Origin: DAINRZ01 sp964634885
GTDB taxonomy: Bacteria; Bacteroidota; Ignavibacteria; Kapaibacteriales; UBA2268
Assembly (NCBI GenBank): GCA_964634885.1
Contig: CAZWLN010000017.1
Location: forward strand, 1 to 64,000
Reading direction: 5' to 3'
DNA length: 64,000 nt
Below the pieces are notes generated by a model. That model did no database searches and was not told the DNA's origin. It saw only the letters and a program-made list of their open reading frames with translations. Positions 35,621 through 44,373 of the stretch are shown here, in pieces (position 1 is the first letter of the stretch; each line of letters starts with the position of its first letter). A program made the translations under genes and the position numbers.

Positions 35621-36160
35621 ATGAGTAAAAAAGTATTGATATTATCTGCCAGCCCCAGGAAAGGCGGCAATTCAGACATTCTATCCTCCCAGTTCGGCTT
35701 GGGTTCACAAGAGGCGGGACACGACACTGAGAATATTTTCTTCAGGGAGAAAAACATCAATTACTGTACCGGATGCGGTTCGTGCTTTAAAACAAAAAAA
35801 GGCTGCGCCCAAAAGGACGACATGGCCGGGATCCTGGAGAAAATGATTGCAGCAGACGTGATTGTAATGGCAACACCCGTGTATTTCTATACGATGTGTG
35901 CACAGATGAAGACTCTGATCGACAGGACATGTGCACGCTATACAGAGATTAAGAATAAAGACCTCTATTACATTGTTACCGCTGCCGACAATAATATACA
36001 AGCCATGCAAAGGACCATCGAAGAATTCCGAGGTTTTGCCTCATGCCTGAAAGGGACTAAAGAAAAAGGTATAATATACGGAACGGGCGCCTGGGACCCA
36101 GGTGAAATTAAAACAGGCCATGCCATGAACCAGGCTTATGAGATGGGTAAAAACGCCTGA
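35621..36160 (+). CDS. Flavodoxin-fold NAD(P)H oxidoreductase
   Basis: A 179-residue NADPH-dependent FMN reductase/flavodoxin-like protein. The FMN phosphate loop is SASPRKGGNSDIL (8-20), a CTGCGSCFKTKKGC cysteine cluster follows, and ATPVYFYTMCAQMKTLIDR is the family's second flavin-binding segment. The Cys motif (three in CxxCxxC plus one) is typical of this iron-sulfur-flavoprotein-like branch, though a true cluster would need checking. It lies 49 bp after the aldo-keto reductase and 36 bp before the alcohol dehydrogenase, in one unit. Confidence 0.88.
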   Translation: MSKKVLILSASPRKGGNSDILSSQFGLGSQEAGHDTENIFFREKNINYCTGCGSCFKTKKGCAQKDDMAGILEKMIAADVIVMATPVYFYTMCAQMKTLIDRTCARYTEIKNKDLYYIVTAADNNIQAMQRTIEEFRGFASCLKGTKEKGIIYGTGAWDPGEIKTGHAMNQAYEMGKNA

Positions 36161-36196
36161 TTCCCATTATTTTATTATCCTTAATGGAGTTATATT

Positions 36197-37363
36197 ATGT
36201 TTAATTTTAATTTTTACAATCCTACCCGGATCATTTTCGGAAAAGACAGGCTCGACGTAATAGATGGCCTTGTCCCGGCAGACGCTGTAGTACTGGTAAC
36301 CTACGGTGGCGGCAGCGCCGTAAGGAGCGGCCTGACTGCCAAAGTGAAATCGGCGCTCGGTTCCAGGACGGTTCACGAATTCGGTGGAATCGAACCCAAC
36401 CCGAAATTCGAAACTTTAATGAAAGCGGTGGAGATTGTACGGAGCAGGGACATCGGCTTCATCCTTGCCGTCGGAGGCGGCTCCGTCATCGACGGCTCAA
36501 AGTTTATTGCCCTCGCATCCAATTACAAAGGCAATGCAGCCGACCTGTTGAAATTCGGACTGATGCCGGTACCGTTGAATGTAGTGGAAAAGGCAGTACC
36601 CTTAGGAGCAGTATTAACGCTGCCGGCTACGGGTTCGGAAATGAACCAGGGTGCAGTAATCAGCTACGGAGACGGCAAATTCCCGGTTATGTGCGAATTA
36701 ACTTTTCCCCAATTCTCGATACTCGACCCGGCACTTACATTTACTCTTCCTGCAGTACAAGTCGCTAACGGCATTGTGGACACTTTTGTCCATACGACGG
36801 AACAATATATTACATTTCCTGTAGATGCAAGAATACAGGACCGTATGGCGGAAGGTATCCTTCAGACACTGATCGAGATCGGTAAAACGACAATCGACGA
36901 GCCGGAAAACTACGATGCTCGTGCAAACCTTGTATGGAGTGCAACGATGGCTTTGAACGGACTGATTGGCACCGGTGTTCCGCAGGACTGGGCAACCCAC
37001 ATGATCGGCCATGAACTGACGGCGCTGTTCGGCATCGACCACGGACAAACCCTGGCAATCATCTGTCCTGCCCTGCTCGAAACCAGGAGAGAACAGAAGC
37101 GCGCAAAATTAATGCAATATGCCGAACGTGTCTGGAATATCACAGTCGGCAGCGAAGACGAAAGAATAGACCAGGCAATCCGTAAAACGAGGGAATTCTT
37201 CGAAAGCCTGGGCATAAGGACCCGCCTTTCAGAGTACGGCATCGACAGAAGCAGGATAGAAGCAATCGTCGAACAACTCAGGTCTCACGGATTGACGGCG
37301 CTGTCCGAAACCCGGGACATCACACCCGAAGTCAGCAGAGAGATACTTGAGAAGGCATTCTGA
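36197..37363 (+). CDS. Iron-containing (YqhD/BDH-like) alcohol dehydrogenase
   Basis: A 388-residue group III alcohol dehydrogenase. NAD(P)-binding is shown by the loop AVGGGSVIDGSKFIAL. Metal ligands appear in NGIVDTFVHTTEQYIT (Asp and His) and HMIGHELTALFGIDHGQTLAI (two His). YqhD-type opening (FNFYNPTRIIFG). It reduces aldehydes to alcohols with NADPH and is the last gene of the AraC-AKR-flavodoxin module. A terminator follows 40 bp after the stop. Confidence 0.92.
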   Translation: MFNFNFYNPTRIIFGKDRLDVIDGLVPADAVVLVTYGGGSAVRSGLTAKVKSALGSRTVHEFGGIEPNPKFETLMKAVEIVRSRDIGFILAVGGGSVIDGSKFIALASNYKGNAADLLKFGLMPVPLNVVEKAVPLGAVLTLPATGSEMNQGAVISYGDGKFPVMCELTFPQFSILDPALTFTLPAVQVANGIVDTFVHTTEQYITFPVDARIQDRMAEGILQTLIEIGKTTIDEPENYDARANLVWSATMALNGLIGTGVPQDWATHMIGHELTALFGIDHGQTLAIICPALLETRREQKRAKLMQYAERVWNITVGSEDERIDQAIRKTREFFESLGIRTRLSEYGIDRSRIEAIVEQLRSHGLTALSETRDITPEVSREILEKAF

Positions 37364-37403
37364 AACCGGCCTCATCAAGAGCCAGGCATTACAAATTACA
37401 AGT

Positions 37404-37442
37404 TTAAAGGTGGGAGACAGTAACGGCTTCCACCTTTTGTTA
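37404..37442 (+). terminator. Rho-independent terminator of the aldehyde-reduction module
   Basis: AAAGGTGG (37406-37413) pairs with CCACCTTT (37430-37437), followed by TTGTTATTT. Confidence 0.85.
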
Positions 37443-37887
37443 TTTCTACTGAATGATGCAACTCCCAAAACCTGATGAACACTAAACAAAGCGCAGAAAA
37501 CTCATTTTCCGTCATTATCATTTTATGCCGTCACTGCAATCATTCCGGAAGGAGTGCCGTACATTGTGGGATTAGTAATCCCAAGGATTCAGTCCGTTAA
37601 TACTGCATTATGTATTTGTCAATAATACGATGTAAAATGATAAATGAGCAATAGGGAAATTTCTGAAAATATTAAGTAAGAGCTATCGTTAAATTTGTTA
37701 ATTTATACTTTTGAGTATATATGTTTTAATATGTATTATAATTTGCTATATTTTATATATTCAAATAAAATGAAGAATAAATACTATCCGGTTTTCAATA
37801 ATGTTAAGATTGTAGTATCTGCTGTTACGAAATTCCGAATAGTACTCATGGATAGTAAAATAAAAAAAATTAACAGGGGAAATAACA
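37443..37887. other. Non-coding, AT-rich stretch
   Basis: About 445 bases without a credible gene; GC falls sharply to the right. A short inverted pair GGGATTAGTAATCCC lies at about 37568-37582. The frame at 37695-37967 has no ribosome binding site and is rejected. AGGGGA (about 37874-37879) serves the next gene. Confidence 0.5.
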
Positions 37888-40515
37888 ATGAAATTTTCAT
37901 TTATACTATTTTTTATTATTCCGTTAAGTTTATTTTCGCAAAATCAAGGCATTTTACCCATCCGTAACACGGTCGAAGGGAAACGATCTTTTGATGACCT
38001 GACATTGTACTATGAAAAAGACAGTGTGCCTGATTACAAAAAAGCTGTCAATGACCTGAACTCCGAAGATGATTCGATACGAAAAAGCGCATCTGAGTAT
38101 ATTTATTCTTTATTTGAGCAATCATATAAAGACGAAAAGAATGGGAGAAGCGAGTGGGTTAAGATGCCGTTTTTCAATGAGACATGGGAGTCCAGAGCAT
38201 CAAATTTCAGGGGAGATCTGGCAAGATACTGCGCGAATAATGCCTCGTCTGCCGCTATCCTTGAATCCGCAAATTGGCTCATATTTGAGGACTACAATGA
38301 AAATAACAAGTTAGAGGGTATGAAGCTGGTTCAAAAAATAATTGCACCGGAATCGGACAAGATATTAGAAAAAATCATTAAGCATCCGGAGATAGATTAT
38401 AAAATAGTCGCCCGGGCAATCACCGAAGCTGCCGACAGGCAATTATCCCATCTTTACCCGGATATTGAAAAGCTTCAGAATCATTACAGCAAAAAGATTC
38501 GGAATGCAGTTAGGGATAATGCTTTAAAATTAAATCTGAAGATTGCGGATTTCGACCCTCAAAACTCTATAACCCCCTGGCTTAACGAGCAATTTAACGT
38601 CATTTACAGAATGATTTTGGATGAAGTGCCGACTGATGCGAAATTCGTAAACTATGTACGCAGTTCAGATTCTACCAGGAAAGAAGAAGTGTATGAAACC
38701 GGTTACCTTTTGAAGGAGGATTCATTATACTACCGGGTGTTAGATTGTTCCGGCCAGGTTTCTCTTCTGAACAAAGAAAAAACATTGGTATTTGAAACGA
38801 CTCTGGAAGCAGAAGCAACAAAAATAGTTGAGAGAACCGGAAGTTGGAATCAAAAAATGTTTTATTCCTATTACGAAGGCGAATTATTTGTCCGTCAATT
38901 AACAATTGCAGCCTGGTGCTACCATTATGGGTTAACGAAGGAAGCAGCATCCATCATTGTCGGCATTATCGATGCAGCGGGGAGCAACGCTGACTTTTCC
39001 AGTCTTATAAAGAACTGTTTCGGGAATTTATATCATAATGAGATGCTAATTGCATTTTCATATAAAAGGGATTACAACAGGGCCGTAACCTATGCAGAAC
39101 ATCTCTCGGGAAATGATTTTTCGGGTTTTAATTATCAATCCAGAGCCGTTGAATTGGCAAACCAGTTAAAGCATCGTACCGAGGATTTCACGACATTAGT
39201 ACTGCCGGACAAAAAAGGCTGGGATTCATTGAAATTAATCCTCCCAAGGTATGAACAAATTGCTTATCTTCTAAAAAGGCTGCGCCTGCTCAACTGCCAT
39301 CAATACTCCCAACCCGGCGGCATCAGCTATTCCGAACCACAGACAATGAAATTGAACTCAGGCATGAATGATATGAATAGTTTTTACCGGGACATAAATG
39401 ATAGTGCTTTACAGGTAATAAATCCATATAGTGAATTGATTAAAATGAAACTGGGTATAGGGGAATTGAAATATCTTGTCCCGCTTATTGCCGACTCAAG
39501 TTTTATTCTGTCATACAGCTATCACCGTTCATTCCATTCCCAAAGAATTCTGTACAGGGTAAGCTGGGTAATAGCAGATTTGTTGTTCAGGATTTCACAT
39601 AAGGACCTCGCAGATCTGGACAATTTTGAAATGCTTGACAATAGCGGCAGAAAAAAGAAAATCGACAGTGTACTGCAATGGTGCGAAGCAAATAAAAACA
39701 AGACCGGAAAAGAACTCAATATTGAAATCATGCAAACCACAAAAAACTGGAGGGAATTTGAAACTTGCATGAATGTTGGGCTTCGGGATTCATGCACATC
39801 GATGATACCAATACTTATTCAGAGAATTAACGATTTTTCCGACAACAGTTGGCCGTCCTGCAAGGGCAAAATAGCCGGATCAGTGTACCGTTTAAGTTCG
39901 GAAGGACAGGTTGATATTGCACGGAAATGGCAGGATTCGTCAGACGAGTGGGTCAGGTTGTATTCATCATTAATACTTTTGAAATATGGTGATTCGCAGA
40001 ATCTTGAGGGAATTAATACTCTGAAGAAAGTACTGGTACAATGCGACGGTACAACATGGTATCCGGAGGCCGTACCGGTATTGATCAATCTTCACAATCC
40101 CGAGGCATTTTCATTAGCCGAAGGTATCATCAATGCAAGACTATTCAAGAGTTATTTTGATGGGCCCTATTACCGGGACATACTGAGAAAGTTGTTCCTG
40201 GCCGGCAGCCGGAAAGTATTGGAATTTATGGTTAATGGATTAGAAAATACAGATATTGATAATGGAAAGACAGCAGCTGATCCCAGCATAACTTTATTGA
40301 AAAGTGACGAATTTGCCTGTGTTGCCTGGGACTGGCATGCAGAGGAAACAGAATACGACATTCATTGGCCGGTTGACAAAAGAATTGAGATATGTAACAG
40401 CTGGAGTAAATGGCTGCAGGAACAGTTCCAATTAATCAAGGAAGGTAAACCTCATCAAATCAAAACATCATTCGATGTTGTCGGGAAACCTGTTGAGTAC
40501 GTTGATACTCCATAG
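37888..40515 (+). CDS. Large exported helical-repeat protein
   Basis: An 875-residue protein with an N-terminal signal peptide (MKFSFILFFIIPLSLFS). Alpha-helical repeats resembling HEAT/TPR motifs are spread over the mature part (for example LAGSRKVLEFMVNGLENTD, IARKWQDSSDEWVRLYSSLILLKYGDS). No enzymatic motif is recognised and there is no T9SS sorting domain. It is a single gene with moderate AT bias; AGGGGA precedes the ATG. A periplasmic scaffold is the best guess, at low confidence. Confidence 0.65.
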   Translation: MKFSFILFFIIPLSLFSQNQGILPIRNTVEGKRSFDDLTLYYEKDSVPDYKKAVNDLNSEDDSIRKSASEYIYSLFEQSYKDEKNGRSEWVKMPFFNETWESRASNFRGDLARYCANNASSAAILESANWLIFEDYNENNKLEGMKLVQKIIAPESDKILEKIIKHPEIDYKIVARAITEAADRQLSHLYPDIEKLQNHYSKKIRNAVRDNALKLNLKIADFDPQNSITPWLNEQFNVIYRMILDEVPTDAKFVNYVRSSDSTRKEEVYETGYLLKEDSLYYRVLDCSGQVSLLNKEKTLVFETTLEAEATKIVERTGSWNQKMFYSYYEGELFVRQLTIAAWCYHYGLTKEAASIIVGIIDAAGSNADFSSLIKNCFGNLYHNEMLIAFSYKRDYNRAVTYAEHLSGNDFSGFNYQSRAVELANQLKHRTEDFTTLVLPDKKGWDSLKLILPRYEQIAYLLKRLRLLNCHQYSQPGGISYSEPQTMKLNSGMNDMNSFYRDINDSALQVINPYSELIKMKLGIGELKYLVPLIADSSFILSYSYHRSFHSQRILYRVSWVIADLLFRISHKDLADLDNFEMLDNSGRKKKIDSVLQWCEANKNKTGKELNIEIMQTTKNWREFETCMNVGLRDSCTSMIPILIQRINDFSDNSWPSCKGKIAGSVYRLSSEGQVDIARKWQDSSDEWVRLYSSLILLKYGDSQNLEGINTLKKVLVQCDGTTWYPEAVPVLINLHNPEAFSLAEGIINARLFKSYFDGPYYRDILRKLFLAGSRKVLEFMVNGLENTDIDNGKTAADPSITLLKSDEFACVAWDWHAEETEYDIHWPVDKRIEICNSWSKWLQEQFQLIKEGKPHQIKTSFDVVGKPVEYVDTP

Positions 40516-40690
40516 CTAATTTACTCTGGCCATTATGGAATTGTAGCTGTCTAAAAAACAATTAGACTCATACGGCGAAATATGGAGTAAATTAATTACA
40601 TGCTTCCGGTCTATGTAAAATTTGCCATTTCCCTTAAATTAATTTAAAATATTAACGATTATATAAAGAATAATTAATAAATTAAGAGTT

Positions 40691-41047
40691 ATGGAAAACG
40701 GCACAAAAGAAATATTGTTGGACATACTGGACCACATAGCCTTCATCGAAGAAGAGCTGCAGGGGTTTGCTTTCAACGATTACCGCACCGACAGGAAGAA
40801 GAAAATCCAGATTGTGGACAGCTTTTCTTCCATCATAGAATGCATCAACGAACTTCCCGACGACATGAAAAAACAGTCTGAGCCTGTGCCGTGGAACGAC
40901 GTCATCGAACTGGTCCTCAAATTCAACAACATGGACTTCGGCATCGATGAATCGCTGGTATGGAAAGCAGCAAAGATCGAGCTCAGGCACCTTCGCAAAC
41001 TCCTCGACGCCACTTATTTCGGCAGGGAAAAGTCTCATCTTTCTTAA
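40691..41047 (+). CDS. HepT-like (DUF86) protein with a degenerate HEPN active site
   Basis: A 118-residue protein aligning with HepT/DUF86 over its length: ILDHIAFIEEELQGFAF, then VDSFSSIIECINELP, VPWNDVIEL and FGIDESLVWKAAKIEL. In HepT the motif RNRLIHGYFGVD carries the catalytic R, H and Y. Here the same segment reads VLKFNNMDFGID, so R, H and Y are replaced by V, N and D. The fold is probably kept but the ribonuclease site lost. No MntA-type partner is adjacent. It lies just upstream of the heptamer arrays and the four-helix gene. No good ribosome binding site is seen. Confidence 0.65.
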   Translation: MENGTKEILLDILDHIAFIEEELQGFAFNDYRTDRKKKIQIVDSFSSIIECINELPDDMKKQSEPVPWNDVIELVLKFNNMDFGIDESLVWKAAKIELRHLRKLLDATYFGREKSHLS

Positions 41048-41063
41048 TAGTTTGGAGTGTGGA

Positions 41064-41260
41064 GTGGTGGCTGGTGGTGGTGACCGGTTCAAAGAGTGAG
41101 GAGTGGCTACTGGTAGGCAGTGATTGGTGGCTGGTGACCGGTTAAAAGAGTTAGGGGTGTGGAGAATTACGAATTACGAATTACGAATTACGAATTATGA
41201 ATGACGAATGAGTGGAGTGAGTGTTAATTACGAATGACGAATTACGAATGACGAATGAAA
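41064..41260 (+). repeat. Composite heptamer element upstream of four-helix gene
   Basis: Two degenerate TGG-type stretches (about 41066-41087 and 41104-41141) each end in the junction motif GGTT[C/A]AAAGAGT (41086-41103 and 41140-41157). AATTACG heptamers follow: four perfect copies at 41165-41192, then AATTATG and AATGACG, and a second set at 41226-41253 alternating AATTACG and AATGACG. Thus two kinds of heptamer are joined in one element that ends about 90 bp before the four-helix gene. Confidence 0.88.
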
Positions 41261-41345
41261 AATGTAGTGTTATAAATTGATTGAAATGATATTTATAAAT
41301 AAGAATTAAATAATAAAGTATTGTTAATAGTTATCTGAAGATGCT

Positions 41346-41690
41346 ATGAAGGGTAACAACGTCATTCAGAAAAAGAGTTTCGATTTTGCTGTCAGGGCGG
41401 TTAATGCGTACAAGTATTTAATTGAAAATAAGAAAGAGTATGTTTTGTCTAAGCAGTTTCTCAAGGCGGCAACATCGATAGGCGCAAATATTGAAGAAGC
41501 GGAAGGGGCACAGTCTAAAGCTGACTTCCTGGCAAAAATCAGTATTGCATATAAAGAAACAAGGGAAACAGGATACTGGCTCGAACTTTTGGAAAAATCC
41601 GAACTGATAGAATTTGACTATCAGCAATATCTCGCTAAAGTCCGGGAATTGATACAAATCCTTTCTTCAATAACAAAAACACTTCTATAA
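41346..41690 (+). CDS. Four-helix bundle protein (S23 / Avd-like)
   Basis: A 114-residue protein of the TIGR02436 four-helix-bundle family, first known from intervening sequences in 23S rRNA and homologous to bAvd of diversity-generating retroelements. The signature stretch is FLKAATSIGANIEEAEGAQSKADFLAKISIAYKETRETGYWLELL (about 38-83). bAvd binds nucleic acid and reverse transcriptase; function of free-standing members is unknown. The gene lies between an AATTACG array (upstream) and a CAACCAC array whose first repeat begins 15 bp after the stop. No rRNA, reverse transcriptase or variable target gene is present here. Confidence 0.88.
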   Translation: MKGNNVIQKKSFDFAVRAVNAYKYLIENKKEYVLSKQFLKAATSIGANIEEAEGAQSKADFLAKISIAYKETRETGYWLELLEKSELIEFDYQQYLAKVRELIQILSSITKTLL

Positions 41691-41704
41691 TTATCAAGAA
41701 AAAA

Positions 41705-41877
41705 GCAACCAACCACCAGCAACCAGCAACCAACCACCAGCAACCAGCAACCAACCACCAACAACCAACCACCAGTAACCAACCACCAGTAACCAACCAC
41801 CAACCACCAGCAACCAACCACCAGTAACCAACCACCAACCACCAACAACCAACCACCAGTAACCAGCAACCAACTCC
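41705..41877 (-). repeat. Perfect-register heptamer array downstream of four-helix gene
   Basis: From 41710 to 41870 the plus strand is 23 consecutive 7-mers with no indel, built from only four units: CAACCAC (11), CAGCAAC (6), CAGTAAC (4) and CAACAAC (2). A partial unit precedes (41705-41709) and CAACTCC ends it. On the minus strand the words are TGGTTGG and TTGCTGG, as in the arrays at 1-147 and 41064, so this array is inverted relative to them. The long W/G/V/L frames on the minus strand are by-products. Confidence 0.95.
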
Positions 41878-41969
41878 TAACTATTATTTCAATATTACCC
41901 TAATTTTCCTTATTTTTAACCTGTGTAAGTATATCGATTTAGAATTGAGTAAAAATAAGGATATAATTA

Positions 41970-42689
41970 GTGAAGTTTATCCCTGAAATACCGTTCTTTT
42001 TGATTGTCGTGCTGATGAACGTGTACAGGGCGTTCGGCCCTACAGGAAAAAGGAAGCCTGCACTGGAACCAGCCGAAGAAAGCAGCCTTATGCTTGCAAT
42101 TAAAAACGCCAAAGACATCGAAAACGTCAGAGTGGAGTTCAACACACTCTACAACAGCCTCTGCAACAAGCTCTGGTCCAAGCTCTACAAGAAATTCATC
42201 CCCCCTCTCGACATAGAAACACTGAAGGACGTTTTCCAGGAAGGCTGGCGCAAAGCCCTCGAAAAACGCGGTAACTTCATCGAAGGAAGCAATGTTTATA
42301 ATTGGATATACACCATTCTGCACAACACTTCGATAGATTTAATACGACGCGAAAAAAATCCTGAGGCTAAGTTTGAAAATTTCAGCAGCTTATCCGTAAA
42401 TAGGGATGAAGATAGAGACGATGTAGGAATCCTGGCAAGAATGCCCTCGGATGAAACATCGATAGAAGACGAGATAAATACAAAGGAGGTGCTGGCCTTA
42501 ATAGAAGAAGCGATTGAGGCAATCAAAGACGAAACTGACAGAATGCTGGTGAAGATGAGGCTGTACGAAGACGCAAAATACGGCGACATTGCAAAACAGA
42601 CCGGCATCCCGATTGCCACCATCCATTACAGGATTGACAAGGCCATGGGTGAAATGAGAACAAAATTGAAGAAAGTTATTTATAATTAA
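41970..42689 (+). CDS. ECF-type RNA polymerase sigma factor
   Basis: A 239-residue sigma-70 family factor. Region 2 covers DVFQEGWRKALEKRGNF to NWIYTILHNTSIDLIRREK. Region 4 is the helix-turn-helix KYGDIAKQTGIPIATIHYRIDKAM near the C terminus. The GTG at 41970 follows AAGGA with 8-base spacing, and I keep it; ATG 42015 is the alternative and would remove a hydrophobic N terminus that is odd for a sigma factor. The next gene, 11 bp downstream, encodes a likely membrane anti-sigma factor. Confidence 0.83.
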   Translation: MKFIPEIPFFLIVVLMNVYRAFGPTGKRKPALEPAEESSLMLAIKNAKDIENVRVEFNTLYNSLCNKLWSKLYKKFIPPLDIETLKDVFQEGWRKALEKRGNFIEGSNVYNWIYTILHNTSIDLIRREKNPEAKFENFSSLSVNRDEDRDDVGILARMPSDETSIEDEINTKEVLALIEEAIEAIKDETDRMLVKMRLYEDAKYGDIAKQTGIPIATIHYRIDKAMGEMRTKLKKVIYN

Positions 42690-42700
42690 TATAGATTGTT

Positions 42701-43885
42701 ATGGAAACAAATAACGATAACGGAATTGCCAGGGAGAATGAAGAGCTGATCGAACGGCTTGCCGGAATCATCCGAAAGGATAAAGAAAGCAGGGCCATCG
42801 ATGCCATGGTAAGCGAAGCAGTAAACGCCACCGACTTCTCTTCAATCCCTGTCGGGGAACAGGTGTACAGTCCCTACAGGTGGGTAAAATATGCCGCTGT
42901 AGCTGCTGCCGTCATCGTCCTGGGAGTCTTTGCCGTCAGGATGGTTAACGAAAACAGGAAGGTTACTTCAAAAAGTGAATCGATTGCCATGGATGAGAGA
43001 AACAGCGTCCAAAGCCATTCATCCGAAGAAGCGCCTGTTGCCGAAACAACCATTGACAGCACGACAATTGCAATGGCAGAACAAGAACCCGAAATGGAAG
43101 CCGTACCCGGAGAACCGGCACAACCCAAATCTTCACCCGCCTCTCATGACGACGAAGTAATTGCTATGGCCGAATCCTCCGATCGGACGGAAATGTCCAT
43201 CAGGCCGCCCTCACCTCCGGCTTCTTACGGTACAGGTGTCGAAAACATCAAGGAAAAGAAAAGCAGCGACAGGTTTGTCCAAACGGCTCCCTCGATATAT
43301 GACAATAAATCCAACAAGCTCAAGCCGACGACTGAAAGCACCAGCAATTACGCCCTGTCTTCAAAACCCGGCTCCGTTAGTCCCGGTAAATACAGCAATA
43401 TGGCTGACAGCCAGGTGGCAAACATTGACATGCCTGATTTAGCCAAGATGGATAAGAACATGGCAGAGGAAGAAGGCGGGACAAGGTCCCTTAATTTCAA
43501 CGCCCTGTCCATGAAAACGCCGGCAAAGAACGAGATTTCACAGTACATCATCAAGGTAACCGACACCGACATCGACGCAATTAAAAACAAGGTAATCGGT
43601 GTACTGCAGTCCTTCGGCTTCGGCAACCTGAACGTAAGCGAAAAAGAGTATTACATCGAAATCAAGACACCGGCTGCACAGGGCTATTCCAACAACCTAC
43701 AGAAGAATGTAGGATACAGCATCGAAGTGAAAATCAACAATACACCCCTGAATAAAAACATCAACGTCAAATTGCTGAACTTAGGCATCGACAGCAGCAA
43801 TCTGCTGAAGAAGATCAGCGCTCCCATCGAGGACTTCTTCAATAAAAGCCTGAAAAGTTCCCTGAACACGAAGTTGAATAAATAA
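42701..43885 (+). CDS. Putative anti-sigma factor, single-pass membrane protein
   Basis: A 394-residue protein: about 60 cytosolic residues, one transmembrane helix (about 63-79, KYAAVAAAVIVLGVFAV), a long Pro/Ser/Glu-rich low-complexity linker, and a folded C-terminal domain (about 270-394). This topology and its location right after a sigma-factor gene fit a transmembrane anti-sigma factor; the N-terminal segment lacks a clear ZAS motif, so sequence support is limited to context and topology. Confidence 0.65.
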   Translation: METNNDNGIARENEELIERLAGIIRKDKESRAIDAMVSEAVNATDFSSIPVGEQVYSPYRWVKYAAVAAAVIVLGVFAVRMVNENRKVTSKSESIAMDERNSVQSHSSEEAPVAETTIDSTTIAMAEQEPEMEAVPGEPAQPKSSPASHDDEVIAMAESSDRTEMSIRPPSPPASYGTGVENIKEKKSSDRFVQTAPSIYDNKSNKLKPTTESTSNYALSSKPGSVSPGKYSNMADSQVANIDMPDLAKMDKNMAEEEGGTRSLNFNALSMKTPAKNEISQYIIKVTDTDIDAIKNKVIGVLQSFGFGNLNVSEKEYYIEIKTPAAQGYSNNLQKNVGYSIEVKINNTPLNKNINVKLLNLGIDSSNLLKKISAPIEDFFNKSLKSSLNTKLNK

Positions 43886-43958
43886 GGCCGGGACTATCGA
43901 CAGAGCTTTTACCCCGATACATGATGGTTGTAAAGAAGCAGTATTATTCTATTATTTC

Positions 43959-43986
43959 GTAGAGACGCAAGGCCTTGCGTCTCTAC
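43959..43986. repeat. 28-bp perfect palindrome
   Basis: The half-site GTAGAGACGCAAGG is followed immediately by its exact complement. Palindromes of the form GTAGAGACGCAA...TTGCGTCTCTAC are dispersed repeats in several bacterial groups, notably cyanobacteria. It could form a hairpin in the RNA downstream of the anti-sigma-like gene. Confidence 0.92.
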
Positions 43987-44038
43987 TGGTGCGGCTTTCC
44001 GGTGTTTTGGATGAGATAATTGAGCGCCCGGTGCGCTT

Positions 44039-44144
44039 TACCCCCACCTCAATCCTCCTCAAAGGGAGGACTTCAAGAACTGCCTTGTTTCTTTCTCCTT
44101 CCCCTTGGGGAATAATTCCCCTTGGGAAAGGCCGGGATGGGGTA
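44039..44144. repeat. Palindromic element with TACCCC/GGGGTA arms
   Basis: Outer arms TACCCC (44039-44044) and GGGGTA (44139-44144) enclose hairpins TCCTCC/GGAGGA (about 44053-44070) and the CCCCTTGGGG...CCCCTTGGG pair (44101-44126). The layout resembles the element at 32893-32989. Confidence 0.65.
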
Positions 44145-44271
44145 GTCAAGTTCATCAAGTTCGTAAAGTACATCAAGTTTATAAAGTAAAGAAAATAGAA
44201 AAGCAGAATTGAAGGTTCTTTTCTCCTTCCCCTTGGGGAATAATTCCCCTTGGGGAAGGCCGGGATGGGGT
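44093..44271 (+). repeat. 51-bp direct repeat, two copies
   Basis: Copies at 44093-44143 and 44221-44271 differ in one base. Each contains CCTTCCCCTTGGGGAA and its near-mirror around AATAATT, so each can also form a cruciform. The 77 bases between them include a degenerate repeat of TCAAGTTCATCAAG/TCATAAAGT-like words (44145-44190). Confidence 0.9.
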
Positions 44272-44297
44272 GGCTGTATGTACCTTTCAATTACAAC

Positions 44298-44321
44298 TTA
44301 CCCACTACAAATAGCGAAGGT
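44298..44321 (+). repeat. 24-bp dispersed repeat, copy 2
   Basis: TTACCCACTACAAATAGCG followed by AAGGT, one mismatch from 33032-33055. It lies 26 bp after the second 51-bp repeat. Confidence 0.85.
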
Positions 44322-44373
44322 CCAAAATTTATCTAACTTACAATTCTAAGGCAGCTCTCTCTGCATTCCGGAC

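Noticed and set aside
37695..37967. 90-residue ORF
   Set aside because: Lies in very AT-rich non-coding DNA, lacks a ribosome binding site and overlaps the start of the exported helical-repeat gene.
41346..41690. 23S rRNA intervening sequence or diversity-generating retroelement
   Set aside because: No rRNA flanks, reverse transcriptase, template repeat or variable gene is present; only the protein family is shared.
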